From Corythucha ciliata (Eukaryota; Arthropoda; Insecta; Hemiptera; Tingidae), in assembly GCA_038030265.1 (NCBI GenBank), contig CM075937.1, positions 16,368,001 through 16,432,000 of the forward strand: a stretch of 64,000 nt of DNA, read 5' to 3'. The notes beneath the pieces are model-generated. The model searched no databases, had not been told where the DNA came from, and was given only the letters and a program-made list of their open reading frames with translations. Made by a program: the position numbers and the translations under genes. The number at the start of each line of letters is the position of its first letter. Within the stretch, counting starts at the first letter, position 1. This document shows positions 23,668-35,234 of the stretch, piece after piece.

Positions 23668-26357
23668 ATGAATCCAACAACTACACATAGTCCGCTGAAA
23701 ATAGTCACATGGAATTGCCAAGGTATCAACAATAAACACCATGAGCTAGACCATTTTTTAAAAACTCATGAAATCGACATTCTATTGGCTACTGAAACTA
23801 AATTAGCTCCTCACATTAATTTTAGTATTGCGGGTTATTCAATTTATTGAGCAGACCATCCCAGTGGCAGGAGGTAAGGAGGGTCTGCCATTTTCATTCG
23901 GACACCGATAAGTCACAATCCCCTTCCACCGATCGAGGAAGAGGAAATTCAGATAGCTCGAGTGAGCATCAAATTAAACACGAGTCACTATCAAGTTTGC
24001 TCTTATTACTCCGCTCCTGTGTACCGATTACTACCAGTTCATTACTGGGGGGTTTTTCATGAGCTTGGAAGTTCGTTCTTGCTCGGCGGCGATTTCAACG
24101 CAAAGCATCCTAGATGGGGCTCAAATGTGACAAATCCACGAGGACGGATTCTATCTGATATAGGATTTCAACACAATTTGCAATTTATATATCCCATAAG
24201 CCCCACTCACCAGCCGGCACAAGGGCAAGTTCCCGACGTTCTGGATATATTCATATGCAAAAATATGATCAATTTATGTTCAAACGCCTCCGTAATACAT
24301 GAGTTGAGTTCCGACCATTACCCGGTGATGATAACTATCAATGCTCATCATGATAGACGCCAATCATATACAGGACTGATAAAACTGCCATTCGACTGGG
24401 AGAAATACAAGTCCACTCTAGAAGAGCTAATAAATTCAAATATACCCCTGAAAACAACAACAGACCTTGATAAAGCTGTAAGCTACCTAACCCGTTCAGT
24501 ACAACAAGCTGCAACAATCGCTCACCAGCCGCGACAAAATTCATCTTCCACACCAAAACCTGTGTCATGGCCATCTCATATCACCCAGCTACATTCTGTA
24601 AAGAAACGCTGTAGAGATTTATGGGAGCGAACTAAATACCAGCCTCACAAAACAGCATATAACAGAGCTACAGAAGACCTCAAGAAAGCTCTAAGAGAAC
24701 ATAGAGAACGAAATGTTCACTCCGAACTTGAACAATTGAGCAGCGAGGACGGGTCCTTAGGGAGGAAGACTAAGGCGTTGACCAAAAGAAGAGAGAATAT
24801 ACCCCCACTCAAAATTAATAACAGCTGGTTAACTACACCTGAACAAAAAGTAGAAGCTTTTGCGAACAGCTTGTTCAGCCAATTATCCCCTCATCCTCAA
24901 CGTGATGCAGCCTTTTGCCAGTCAGTTGAAGATGGTTTGAACGAACCTCTCCAATTGTCACCTCTTCCTCCTCTCTTCAAGCCCTCGCAAGTTCGAGACG
25001 CCATCTCCCGATCTCCTACGAAGAAAGCACCAGGAGAAGACCAAATAGTCCAGCCACTTCTAAAAGCACTCCCCAGGAAAGCACTTGTTCTACTCACCCA
25101 AATTTACAATGCCATCATCCGACTAGCTCATTTTCCATCAAACTGGAAACATGCAATGATCATAATGATCCCTAAACCCGGCAAGAATCATCGCAGTATT
25201 GATGGATATGGACCCATTAGCTTACTATCGCTCTTCTCCAAAGTGTTCGAAAGGTTGCTGCTGCCAAGAATGCTTCAATTTCTCGAACCCTTACTGCCTC
25301 CCACACAGTTTGGATTTCGTTCCAGCCTCTCATGTCCTCAACAGCTCCATCGAGTAGTGGATACCATACTAAAAACGTATGAAGAAAAGCAGGTTTGCAT
25401 GGGGTTTGCATCAACAACGAGAAGGCCTTTGATAAGGTTTGGCATAGTGGGTTGCTTTTTAAAATAAAACCCCATCTTCCAGACACCTACTATCGTATTA
25501 TTCAGTCCTATTTATCAGGGAGATCCTACGTAGTTACCTATGGAGGAGTCAAATCACAGTCCTATATTATCAATGCTGGAGTGCCGCAAGGAAGTGTGGT
25601 GGGTCCATTTTTGTATCTTATTTATGCGCATGACTTCCCCAGTGACCCAGCTGTCATCACTGCCATGTTTGCCGACGATGTCGCTGTCCTAGCCAAGAGT
25701 GATTCCTGCGAACAGTCAAGCCGAACACTGCAAGAGCACATCCGTCTGATCGAAGACTGGGCAAACCACTGGCGAGTAAAGGTCAATCCCTCTAAGTCCA
25801 CTCTTGTTAAGTTCACGTACCGAAGAAAATTGACTCACCATCAAATCGTGATGAACGGAACTGACGTACCCGAGTCAGACCATGTTCGATATCTGGGGCT
25901 AATTCTTGACAAGAGACTAACTTGGCACGAGCATATAACCTCCGTCATTAAGAAAGCTCGAACGAGGATGCACATTCTTATGCCGCTACTCACCAGCTCA
26001 GCTCTAGCCCTTTCCACCAAGCGTCTGATGTATTTAGCTCTCATAAGGCCAATTTGGCAATATGGATGTCAAATATGGGGATCTGCATCAGACAGTCAAA
26101 TTAAAAAGATACAAACCCTTCAGACTAGAATCCTCAGGATAATCACCAAAGCACCATGGTACGTTCGGAATTCCACTCTTCACTCTGATATAGATATGCC
26201 ACTGGTAGTCCAGGTACTCAAGGAAACCAGCCGTCGATACTTTGACTCACTCCAATCCCACCACAATACGGAACTCCAGCAATTATTGGAAAACCAACCA
26301 CCAGCTCGAGACCAAAGAAGGCTCAAAAGAAAACGAACAGTTGACATAATCAGCTGA
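23668..26357 (+). pseudogene. LINE ORF2: endonuclease and reverse transcriptase, with breaks
   Basis: Starts at ATG 23668. The endonuclease shows IVTWNCQG and LLATETKL; after a stop/frame change near 23850 come SFLLGGDFNAKHPRWG, VPDVLDIF and SSDHYPVM. The RT shows KKAPGEDQI, MIIMIPKPGKNHRS, GPISLLSLFSKVFERLLLPR and TQFGFRSSLS. After a second break near 25400 come EKAFDKVWHSGLLFKIK, GVPQGSVVGPFLYLIY and the catalytic box FADD at 25668-25679, then LGLILDKRLTWHEHI and the thumb. It ends at TGA 26355-26357. FADD in place of YADD is common in Jockey RTs. The two disruptions abolish a single product. Confidence 0.9.
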
Positions 26358-26598
26358 AACTTCTGTGATTTCTGACATTAAGCCTGTGATAAACTAACTG
26401 TTATAACTGCCCCATTATTTATATTTATTGTTGAACATTATTATCATTCACTCCTTTCTTTTGTGAAGTATATCAGCACTTGTTCCTATTAATAAGAGGC
26501 GTATCAGTGGATACATACCTCTTCACACGTTACATGTGAATTAGAATTGCATGTTCTACTAATAATATTGTTAGCAAAACTGAAATGTACACAGTACA

Positions 26599-26604
26599 AA
26601 TAAA
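26599..26604 (+). terminator. Poly(A) signal of the nested LINE
   Basis: AATAAA a short distance before the poly(A) run that ends at 26649, within the LINE 3' UTR. Confidence 0.7.
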
Positions 26605-26613
26605 GTTATCATT

Positions 26614-26649
<36 letters not shown>

Positions 26650-26651
<2 letters not shown>

Positions 26652-26660
26652 CTTAGGTGA
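26650..26660 (+). repeat. Target-site duplication, right copy (nested LINE)
   Basis: GACTTAGGTGA directly after the poly(A). The integrase frame resumes here. Confidence 0.9.
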
Positions 26661-26966
26661 CACTCGCCATGTTTTTTCGTTCGTGTCGATTCGGTAAAGA
26701 AACCTCTCCAACAGCCTTACGAAGGTCCATATTCCATTGTTAAAAGAGACGACAAATGTTTCACAATCGACATAAAAGGCAAACACGTCATCGTCTCGAT
26801 CGACCGGTTAAAACCTGCTTTCCACCTTGCTGATCTCAAACCTCGGTGCTCAAGTCTTTTGCTCCTCGCGAGTGACACTACATTTTCTCCATCGTCTCAT
26901 TTTCATTCGTCGAAGGCATCCACATCGCTCACGACTCATCACCGGCACGTTCGCTGGAGGGGGGTT
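26661..26966 (+). pseudogene. Gypsy integrase C-terminal domain (GPY/F) and pol end
   Basis: After a small slip in a T run near 26675 the frame reads VRVDSVKKPLQQPYEGPYSI, then HVIVSIDRLKPAF. This is the GPY/F module that ends Ty3/gypsy integrases. The frame runs to a stop near 26985, overlapping the polypurine tract. Confidence 0.8.
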
Positions 26967-26967
26967 G

Positions 26968-27103
26968 ATGTAGCATCCCCTTCATAATTGATTATTTTAA
27001 TTATAAAAAGAGCCCTGGTTTGTTATCAGTTGCAAAATATATTCTTTTTGGTGTTACTATCTGATTCATGTAATTCGTAGCGTTTAATGAACTATACAGG
27101 TTT
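26968..27103 (+). mobile_element. Partial 3' LTR of the gypsy element
   Basis: Starts TGTAGCATCCCC after a purine tract and GTTGA. TG at this position after GGAGGGGGG is the expected LTR boundary. Only about 135 bp can be followed before RepA begins; the 3' limit is uncertain. Confidence 0.6.
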
Positions 27104-28190
27104 TTTATTTTTAGCTGCGAATCAACGCATTTTCTCACTTCTAGTCATGAATTTCACGTTTTCATTTTTTTTTCTAATATTTTAGCCATGAATTAGCGCG
27201 TTATCTCAATTTCATCTGTTGTGCTCCCCCCCCCCATTTTTAGCGGCTTATGACAGATTTTTCTTAATTTTAGCCGCGACTTAGCGCTTTTTTTCCGTCG
27301 TTTTTTTTTTTTTTTTTAGGAGCGAGTTAGTTTTTTTTGAATGATTTTTTCTTTTATAGTCATACATTGTGCCCTCCAGAAAACCATGAATTAGCGTTTT
27401 CTCTGTTGGTACCGAGATTTTGCGTTTTAGGCACGAAGGGACACTTTTTCTGATTCGCTTTTCCTCAATGTCAGCCGTGAATTACAGCGCTTATTCTCAA
27501 TTATTGCCGTGATTTAGCGTTTTTTATTGATTGTAGCAGCGAACTAACGCATTTTCCCAATTATAGTCACAAGTTACGCTGTTGGGGAAAATGCTGATTA
27601 GTTGATAAAGTTTATAAAAACGTGAATTCGGGGATGCAAATGAAAAAATCGGCTAATTCGAGGCTAAAATTTAGTAAATCACTGATTTGCGGCTAAAATT
27701 AAGGAAACTATACAAATCCGTGGCTTCTGAACGCAACTTCAGGCTTAAAACTGAGAAAAGGCACTAAAATCGTTAGCTGCAAATTAAAAATAAAAAATTG
27801 ATAATGTGGGGCTAAAATAGTTCACACACTGCTAATTTGCGACCAATATTGAGAAAAATCACTGAATAGCGAGGCTAAAATTAAGAAAAACGCTAATTTG
27901 TAGCTCAAATTGAAAAAAATTCTAATTTGCTGCTGAAAAGGTAAGAAATCGCTAAATTGCAGCAAAAATTGAGGAAAACTCCGAATAGTGGCAAAAATTG
28001 AGAAAAATCGCAAACATGAGATAAAAACGCTACTCGCCGCTGAAATGAAGATAAAGTGTTAATTCGCGGCTAAAATGGAGGAAAATTACTAATTCGATGT
28101 AGTGTAGAAGAGGCTATGATTCGCGGCTAAAATTTAGAAGAAAAAAAATCCAATTTTCGCCTGTAATTGAAAATACACCAATGCGAGGCA
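27104..28190. repeat. RepA blocks, minus then plus orientation
   Basis: About 27104-27580 is in minus orientation (TTTTAGCCGCGACTTAGCGC); about 27590-28140 is in plus orientation (GCTAATTTGCGACCAATATT, GCTAATTCGCGGCTAAAATG-like). The switch is near 27585. Confidence 0.75.
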
Positions 28191-28194
28191 TCTA

Positions 28195-28920
28195 CTGGCA
28201 ACTAGTGATATGGTCTTGCATAGGAAGTGGTGGTCTTGGTCTTGCAGTGAAATCATGGTCTTGGTCTTGCAGCCATGGTCTTGGACTTGGTCTTGCAAAA
28301 ATGTACGCAATGTATGCATCGCGATTAAAATCGAATGTAATAGTTATGTAAATGCACATATTATCATGAATAGAGAATAATGAACTATAAGTAGAGAATA
28401 ATTAACTTTCGGATTTAATGATTTATTGAGGTTTAAGTTTTAATATGGGGGTGGTGGTCCTACTGGAGCCCGTGTATTTTAAAGTGAGAAAAATGCATGT
28501 CGATATTCAGGTTAAAAGTAGCCATATTGGCTTTTTACTTTTCTCAAAAATATCGATAAATGAGTTCCTTGGTAGAGTGGAGGGGGTGTAATGCTGATGC
28601 TGTTCGCAAACGTTTCTAAAAAAAAATGTAATATCGGAAAGAAACAAGCAAGATTGATGATAAAATCTTGAACGACGAAATAAACGAAATTATTTGCGGT
28701 GAAATAAATTATTATTTATGGTGAATAACGAAATTATTTCATGATTCAGCGTCAAAGGAACGATTTTTGTTGGGTCCCAATCGGGTGAAACAGATGTTGG
28801 TGATCTCGCAAGACTACTGTGGTCTTGGTCTTGCGAGTAGTGAGTCGGTCTTGGTCTTGGATGCAAGACCAAGACCAGACTTGCGAGACCGGCCTGATCT
28901 TGCTCATCACTACTGGCAAC
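28195..28920. mobile_element. Non-autonomous hAT-like element with 8-bp TSD
   Basis: The element 28203-28912 (710 bp) starts TAGTGATATGGTCTTGC and ends GATCTTGCTCATCACTA. It is flanked by CTGGCAAC at 28195-28202 and 28913-28920. TAGTGATG-type ends plus an 8-bp duplication fit the hAT superfamily. Subterminal copies of GGTCTTGGTCTTGC occur near both ends in both orientations, as expected for transposase-binding repeats. No transposase is encoded. Confidence 0.85.
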
Positions 28921-30211
28921 TTCTGGGATAAAACTTGGTACGTTTGAACGGGAGGCGAAATTAAATAATTTAAAAACTAAAATGAAATGCCAGTCACATT
29001 ATTTCCATCGAGTTAGTTGATAGCTAACCCCAACTATCTGCTGCGTATTAGTTTTATGTGCGCCTCTGTAGATCTCTGTAGACTATCTCCACACTCCTTT
29101 TAAACTAATGGAACTAATGGTTTTTTCTCGTCCACCTTTCCCCCTCTCATTTTGATCGACGCGCCCCTTAGGACACGGCGCCCCTGGGCGGTCGCTTGGG
29201 CGGAGCCAGCACTGGCAAAGCGTAACATGTAGGGCAATATTTGAGCGGAACATCATATTCACGCTGAACGGGGAAAATTTAAGTGAGAAAACAATAACGA
29301 GTAAAACAGCCAGAATGAACGGCAAATTTACGCTGATTTCCTGAAATGATCGAAGATGTGTTAGAAAATGTTGTTATAATGTGCGTTGCGAACTGGCTTT
29401 CTGTTCGGAATTTTCTCGCCCGCTCACAACCCAGCGCCTCTCCACTGACGCACTAAGGTGCCATCGTGCCCCTTTCATGCCGGCTTTGTCTCAGACGGCA
29501 GCCTGTCGTTTGAAAAGCCTAACGTACTCTGTCGTACAATCGGTTGGGATCTCTTTGCGATGGTGTTTCTTGAGAAATCTGGCAAATCAAAAGAGAGAGG
29601 TGGGATGCCGGTCTTTTTTTTTTTTTTTCTAGTTAACCAAAAAACCAACTCATTTTGTTGAATTCTCTGCCGTATGTTGACTCCAAGCGATTTTTGTATA
29701 CTTTCTCCAGAAAAATTTGTTCTTCTCTCGTGGTTGATCCGAAGTCATCCGCCTGTGATTTTATGATTTTTAATATTTTTAAGCTCGGTGAGGTACGCCA
29801 TCAAAGCTGGCCATAAACGTTCCGCTAATCTCACAATTAGCGGCCAATTGCAATCCACTTTTCTCATCGCTCTGAACTGCACGGGTTAGTTATACGGATT
29901 AAACAATTTGAAGTTTCAATTGAACGTGTCTGGCCGGCCCAATATTTTGTATGCATAAACTGAAGAGATTTACCAGTTTGCTCATCGTGTTAACTTTGTC
30001 AGACATGATGTTTTGAAAAGTTGCAAGTAGAAGGAACGTTGTTGCGTTTTAAATGGCTTCAATAAAAATATTTTCTGATGCTTTAATTCACGTGATGTTT
30101 TAGTCCCCTTCCCCTCCCCCAAATCACAATCGAATCTGACTCTCATTTTCAACAAAATTCTGTAACAATTTCCACATTAAACGACAATCAAAGATTGCAT
30201 AATAAAATACA
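28921..30211. other. No gene recognised; upstream region of gene B
   Basis: Mixed sequence with a GC-rich spot (29155-29215) and an open segment near 29458-29630 that could be chance. No promoter motif stands out before 30212. Confidence 0.35.
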
Positions 30212-31309
30212 ATGACAGCGCCTAGCAACCCTTATGAAACCGTGTACAAGGGGGATTTTATATGGCCTTACGTGGCACCAGTTATTTTCAAGTAAGCTCT
30301 CTTAATCCCCCCGCCTTTCCCAAACCACCATGCCACAATGTCAATAGCGTACTTAAAACTGGCTGTAGAGATTGATTTCACCTTATCTCGTCGAGAGACA
30401 TTAAAACCTCTTTTAAAGGGATTTAAAACTTCCCCGACATTAAACTTTATTTTCACTCCCCTCTATTCACCCTTCCCCACCGTCACACAAATCAAGGCCG
30501 AAGAAACCCCCGGATACCGCCTTCCCGGAGGATGACAAAAAAGGCAGCATACTGGACAAAGAGCCGTGTCAGTGCAGTCGACACTCGTGGTCTCCTCATT
30601 TGGCTCGAGCTCGCCATTTGAAAATGAAAGAGGACGCGTACCGAGAGGCGATGATTGCTGTGGCAGCTCAGGTACCCCCCCCCCACACCCTTTCAAATCA
30701 ACATTTGTTTCGACTTAAAACATGATAAATGGAATTTGATAGCGAACTGTTTTGGAAAACGAAGTTATAGAACATCCGTGCGCAGATGCTGAAGACGTGG
30801 TTGCCTCGTTATATCAACTCAATTTCGCGAAACAAAGTGCGTTTTTTTTTTTTCCCCCTCATTAGTAATTTTTAAATAACGCGAGAAATTTTGTTCTTTC
30901 CCAGATTTTCCGGTAGTCCCCTACAGGCCTATGTTAGCTGACCACGATGACCCCGTAGCGACGCCTGTCGCCATGCTCAAAACAGGGTTGGACAATCGAG
31001 CCTATTTGGACCCAACTAATTTCCGTCAAAGAGGATTCAAAGTGCCAGAGGCTGGAGCTCCCAGAATGATTTCGTATCATCAAGGTACCTATCCCCTCTT
31101 CCATCTTCATTTCTCAAGATTTAATTCCACTTGATTTTTTTTCCCCTCGGTAATTCCTTACAGAACCAGCCGATAGCATTCAATTCAAAATGCGTTCGGA
31201 GTATCAAGATTCAATCTCGAAAGTGGGAGCCGAAACGACCAAATCGGCTCTGCAGTTCAAAGAGCCAACGATGACCAGTCGAAAACGGGCCTCATGCAAT
31301 TGTTATTAA
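30212..31309 (+). CDS. Gene B: five-exon gene for a small unrecognised protein (224 aa)
   Basis: Exons 30212-30291, 30497-30671, 30743-30836, 30905-31084 and 31164-31309 (stop TAA). All splice sites are GT-AG and the phases agree at every junction (2, 0, 1, 1). Total coding length is 675 nt. The protein starts MTAPSNPYETVYKGDFIWPY. It is rich in Pro, Tyr, Arg and Asp, includes a Cys pair (EPCQC) and the phrases FPVVPYRPMLADHDDP and LDNRAYLDPTNF, and ends with a Cys-rich tail (ASCNCY). No signal peptide, membrane segment or known domain is seen. The Pro/Tyr-rich extended style recalls ciliary or sperm microtubule-associated proteins; this is inference only. An AATAAA lies 45 bp after the stop. 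Confidence 0.75.
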
Positions 31310-31353
31310 CTCAACATCAACAAAATGTTCCACAATATAACCACTATTACCTT

Positions 31354-31359
31354 AATAAA
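31354..31359 (+). terminator. Poly(A) signal of gene B
   Basis: AATAAA in CCTTAATAAAGAC, 45 bp downstream of the gene B stop codon. Confidence 0.65.
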
Positions 31360-31499
31360 GACTAAGAGAACGGTGAAAGATCCGTGGAGAGCCCTGCACA
31401 GAGACTCCATGAAAAGCTTAAACTTGAAAAAATTGGGATTTTCAAGATTTATGTTCATGGATGAAGGAACGTGTTTTTTAGGTCCGTTTTTTTCTGGTC

Positions 31500-31960
31500 T
31501 CAACCAATACGCTTATCAGCGCCGCAAAATTTGGCTTCCGCAGCTGGCCAAAAACCTTCGAAATTGCGGTTTCCAGCAACCATTTCTGAGACCCAGAATA
31601 GCAAAAGTGGTTTTTAACAGTGCGAAATGCGCAAAATCGTTTTTTGAACGAGGCAACCCTGCAAAATTGGGTTTTTGGTAACAAAAAAAAAAACGCGAAA
31701 TTTGGTTTTTAGTGAGCCAGACCCGTGAAAATAGTTTTTTATTGAGCACGAACCACGAACATAGTTCAGAGCCAGATCCGCGAAATTGGATTTTTTGGCA
31801 AGAATAATCCGCGAAAGACCAAAGTGGTTTTTTTAGAAATGTGAAATCGGATTAATGATATTTATGATATTTGCGTGAGCAAGATCCGTGAAAATGATAT
31901 TTTGGCGCGACGGAAATCCACGAAAATGGATTTTGATCTAGGCAACTCCGCAAAATTTGG
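31500..31960 (+). repeat. RepC block
   Basis: Clear units such as AACCCTGCAAAATTGGGTTT, GAGCCAGATCCGCGAAATTG and GAACCACGAACATAG, spaced about 30-40 bp apart. Open frames through this block (for example 31325-31681) reflect the repeat, not a gene. Confidence 0.75.
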
Positions 31961-33735
31961 TTACAAAATGACAACGAATATTCAATTAACCCCATGCAAG
32001 CGCTATTCTGGAAGCTGGAATTGAGAAATGTACTAATTCGTGCCTTGCGGAGGCAACGATCGTAGGCACTTAGGCGGCTGAAATTGCGAAGGCGCACTGA
32101 AATAATGTTCTTAGGACAATTTCGTGCCCTGAAGGCTGGAAAGAGCGCAAATATTCGTGGCTGAAACTACGAGAGAGAAAAAAACGCTCATTCGCTGTTT
32201 CACGATGCAACTTCTGGACCAAAATTGTAAAAAAAATCGCAGAATCGCGGACCATTTTATAACTTTTATAGCTAAATTTTAGAATAAAACACCTTAATGT
32301 TCTGTTCTTGAACCAGCAGCTTCACGCTTTTCTGAATTTCATCAATTCGGGGCTGAATTTGAGTAAAAACTGTAATTAGCGGCTAAAAAATATTTCAACG
32401 CTAATTGGTGCGTTTTCTCACTGATATTTGCGAATTAGCGATTTACCTCAATTTTATACGCGGACTTGGTTCAAGAACAGTACATTATGGCGTTTTACTT
32501 TATTTCAGCTATAAAATGGCTCTATACTCCGCTAAAGCACTCTAACTTATTTCATAGCAAACATTTGTAGAAAGAGCTGATTCGCGGAATATAATTGAGG
32601 AAACACTAATTCACGGCTGAATTAGGGGAAAAATCGCTAATTATAGACTAAAATGAGAAAAAACTCTGATTTAAGGCTCAAATTGAGACTAAAGGATAAT
32701 TCGTGGTTAAAAATTTGGAAAAATCGCTATAATTTGCAGATGATGCTAAAATTCGTGAATGAAATGTAGAAAAAGCGCTGAATCACGGTTAAAATTGAGA
32801 TAAGCGCTAATTCGCAGGATGAAATTCACAAAAAGTGCCGATTCATAGCCAAAATTGAGAAGAACGCTAATTCGCGACTAAAATTAAGTAAACGCCAATT
32901 TGCGACTCTTCGATGAAGGAATCTTCTTGGCCAAAATTGAGAAAAGGCGCTAACTAATGGCCAAGAGTGGAAAAAGCCGCCAATTCGCGGCAAATATTAA
33001 GAAACATCGCACATTCGCGGGTAAAATTGAGAAAAGTCGCTAATTCATGACTACGAGCGATTGAAATGAAAACGCTAATTTGCGGCTAAAATTGAGAATT
33101 AGCTCAAATATCCAGGTAAAATTGAGAAAAATACGCAAATTCAAGGTTATAATGGAGAAAAACACTAATTAGCAGTTAAAATTGAGAGAATGCCAGTTCG
33201 CGGCCTTCTGGTGAATGTGACTTTAAGGCTAAAATAATGGAAAAGCGCTAATTCGTGACTAAGAGTGAAAAAACCCACTAATTCGCAGCTAAAATAAAGA
33301 AAACACTAATTCGCTATTTCACTACAATTGAGAAAAATATCCAATTCACAGCTTAAATTAAGAAAAAGTGCTAATTCGCGGCTTTAAATTGAGAAAAATC
33401 GCTAATCTGCGAATAAGGTGTGGAAAAAGCCCTGAATCGCGGCTAAAGCTATGAATAAGCCATAATTTAACGCTACGTGATGTTGGGTTTCATCCAAGTT
33501 GTCAAAATTAGGCACTGCGAAATTTATTTTCACTGAGAGGGGCGATTACTGCTCATAAGGGGTGGACTTCGCGTCCATCCATTAGGGGGGGGGGGCGCCC
33601 GGCTTGAGGCGGGCATGTACATGGCTAAAAGTTTAGAAAAAGCGCTAACTCGTGGCTAAAATTGAAGAAAAAAAATCGTCCATTTGTGGCTAGAATTGGG
33701 AAAATGTGCTGATTCTCGTTACAACTTACAGACTC
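31961..33735 (+). repeat. Long RepA block, mostly plus orientation
   Basis: One of the densest RepA arrays. It has dozens of units such as GCTAATTCGCGACTAAAATT and ATTGAGAAAAATCGCTAAT. Short minus-oriented patches occur near 32310-32470. A GC-rich spot with an 11-base G run is at 33575-33615. Confidence 0.8.
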
Positions 33736-34130
33736 ATTTAAGGCACTAGCACCCCTCCCTCTTGTGCCAAAAAACCAGCCTCGATTTTGAGTAACAGGGG
33801 TTCAGAAAATGAAATATTTTCAACATGATTTGATTCGATCCGACATAGTGATTTATGACTCCTTTAAATATTTCGATTGACAAATGTAGTCGATCACTGC
33901 TAAAACGCCTCTAAAAGGGCCTTCAGTGGATCTCAAAAAGGTGGAAAATGAAATCTTTATTATGCCTTGTCACTGGCTAGATTCGGATACGCTGCTATTA
34001 GGGGAAGTTTCAGTTTAAACCCGTGACCAAAATGTGGAAAAATAAAGCGCAGTTTTTCGTTGCAACAAAAAACGCTATAATGCGTTGCGAACTTGCGATG
34101 TACTGCGCTGTTCCTAGGGCAAAGTCCGTG
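33736..34130. other. No gene recognised
   Basis: Non-repetitive AT-rich gap inside the RepA field; nothing identifiable. Confidence 0.3.
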
Positions 34131-34610
34131 GCCACAGAATACCACCAATTCGCGGGCTAAAATTGAGGGAAAAGGCCTACTCGAGGCATAGAGCTCGCGT
34201 ATTCGCAGCTGACAGCATAAACGCACCAAAATTCGTGGTTCGACGTTCCTACGTCCGGGCCAATGCCAAAAATAATAAACTTCGCCGTTTATGGAGACCT
34301 TTTCACTTTACGGCTAAAAATTAGAAAAAGGGCTCGTTCACGGTAGAATTGAGAGAAAGGACTCATTTGCGGGAAAAATAGAAAAAAAAACGGCAATTCG
34401 CGGCTAATATTGAGAAATTGAGAGAGAGCTCATTTGTCGCTAAAATTGAGAAAGTGCACCAATTCCTGAATGCTTTCACGATGCAAAATCCAAGCCAAAA
34501 TAAAGAAAATCCGCTGTTTCACGGCTTAAGGAGACATTTTCAAGGATAAAATTGAGTAAAAAGAGATCGAATGCGACTGAAATTGCGTGGGAAAAACGTG
34601 GAGGAACTTC
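34131..34610 (+). repeat. RepA block (plus orientation)
   Basis: Units such as ATTCGCGGGCTAAAATTGAG and CAATTCGCGGCTAATATTGA. Confidence 0.7.
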
Positions 34611-35015
34611 TTTGTGCGCCCTCCTTCAGAAAAACTCTGGATATGAGCGCTGTCGTATAACCGGCCCGGCTAATTAAAGTCGACGTGGCGCTGGCTTTGA
34701 CGGGAAACGGTTACAGGGGTTGAGTTGATGACTTCTTTATTGTTGGGTTCAAGTTGATGAACTATTTTGGATATCTGAACGAGTTAAAAAAAAAAAAAAT
34801 CCAAAATGCGAGGCGAAAATGACAGTTTTTAGGCTAGACTAGAAACCGAGTAGTGAAATCGGCATTTTTTTTTTTTTTTTTCAATGAATGAGCCGTAACG
34901 AACCATTTTACGAAGCAGGTCAAGATCCCTTCCCCCCGCCAAGCATACTATCACACATCCTGGCGTGATTTTTCGTCGAGAGATTCCTGAGTCACTGTCC
35001 TCTTCTTTGTGGAAA

Positions 35016-35168
35016 TAGGTCTGTTCCAACAAGTTGTTTAAAACATGTTCGGAGCAGAGTATTGCCATGGTACCAGCCAATCAAATTTAATCAACTCATA
35101 TTTTATTGGCTGGCGCCATGGTAACTCTGCTCTGAACACGTTCCAACCATCTTGCTCGAACAGACCTA
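35016..35168. mobile_element. Short palindromic MITE with TA duplication
   Basis: The element 35018-35166 starts GGTCTGTTCCAACAAG and ends CTTGCTCGAACAGACC, flanked by TA on both sides. The inner arms also match (GAGCAGAGT.TTGCCATGGTA against GGCGCCATGGTAACTCTGCTC, with ATTGGCTGG/CCAGCCAAT next to the centre). Length is 149 bp. TA duplication plus TIRs suggests a Tc1/mariner-type derivative. Confidence 0.7.
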
Positions 35169-35234
35169 CTGATTACGTAGATCATGTGGATGACCAACCC
35201 AGGGCCCGCTGGACAAGAACGCAAGTTCGTGACT

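Larger units (their letters stand above)
22983..26649 (+). mobile_element. Jockey-type LINE nested in gypsy integrase (3667 bp)
   Basis: 5'-truncated within Gag. It then has zinc knuckles, endonuclease, RT, 3' UTR with AATAAA and an approximately 30-base poly(A). It is flanked by an 11-bp duplication, GACTTAGGTGA. The frame is broken at several points: Gag near 23150, endonuclease near 23850, RT near 25400. Otherwise sequence quality is good, so it is a fairly young insertion, younger than the host gypsy copy. No RNase H follows the RT, consistent with the Jockey clade. Confidence 0.9.
21756..27103 (+). mobile_element. Ty3/gypsy LTR retrotransposon remnant, interrupted by a LINE
   Basis: A 5'-truncated pol: RT-RNase H (21756-21960), linker, and integrase with DDE (22282-22986). 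The integrase C-terminal domain resumes at 26661 after a 3.67-kb LINE insertion, then a polypurine tract (GGAGGGGGG) and a 3' LTR start (TGTAGCATCC at about 26969). The LTR is recognisable for about 135 bp and then gives way to RepA. Protease, Gag, most of RT and the 5' LTR are missing. Frameshifts occur in RNase H, in the zinc-binding region and in the GPY/F domain, so it is inactive. Confidence 0.85.

Noticed and set aside
29381..29661. Possible orphan exon on the plus strand near 29458-29630
   Set aside because: One segment looks protein-like after a CAG acceptor, but no matching neighbouring exon or family was found, and the frame ends in a T run.
31325..31749. Overlapping open frames on both strands
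   Set aside because: They arise from RepC units that lack stops in several frames.
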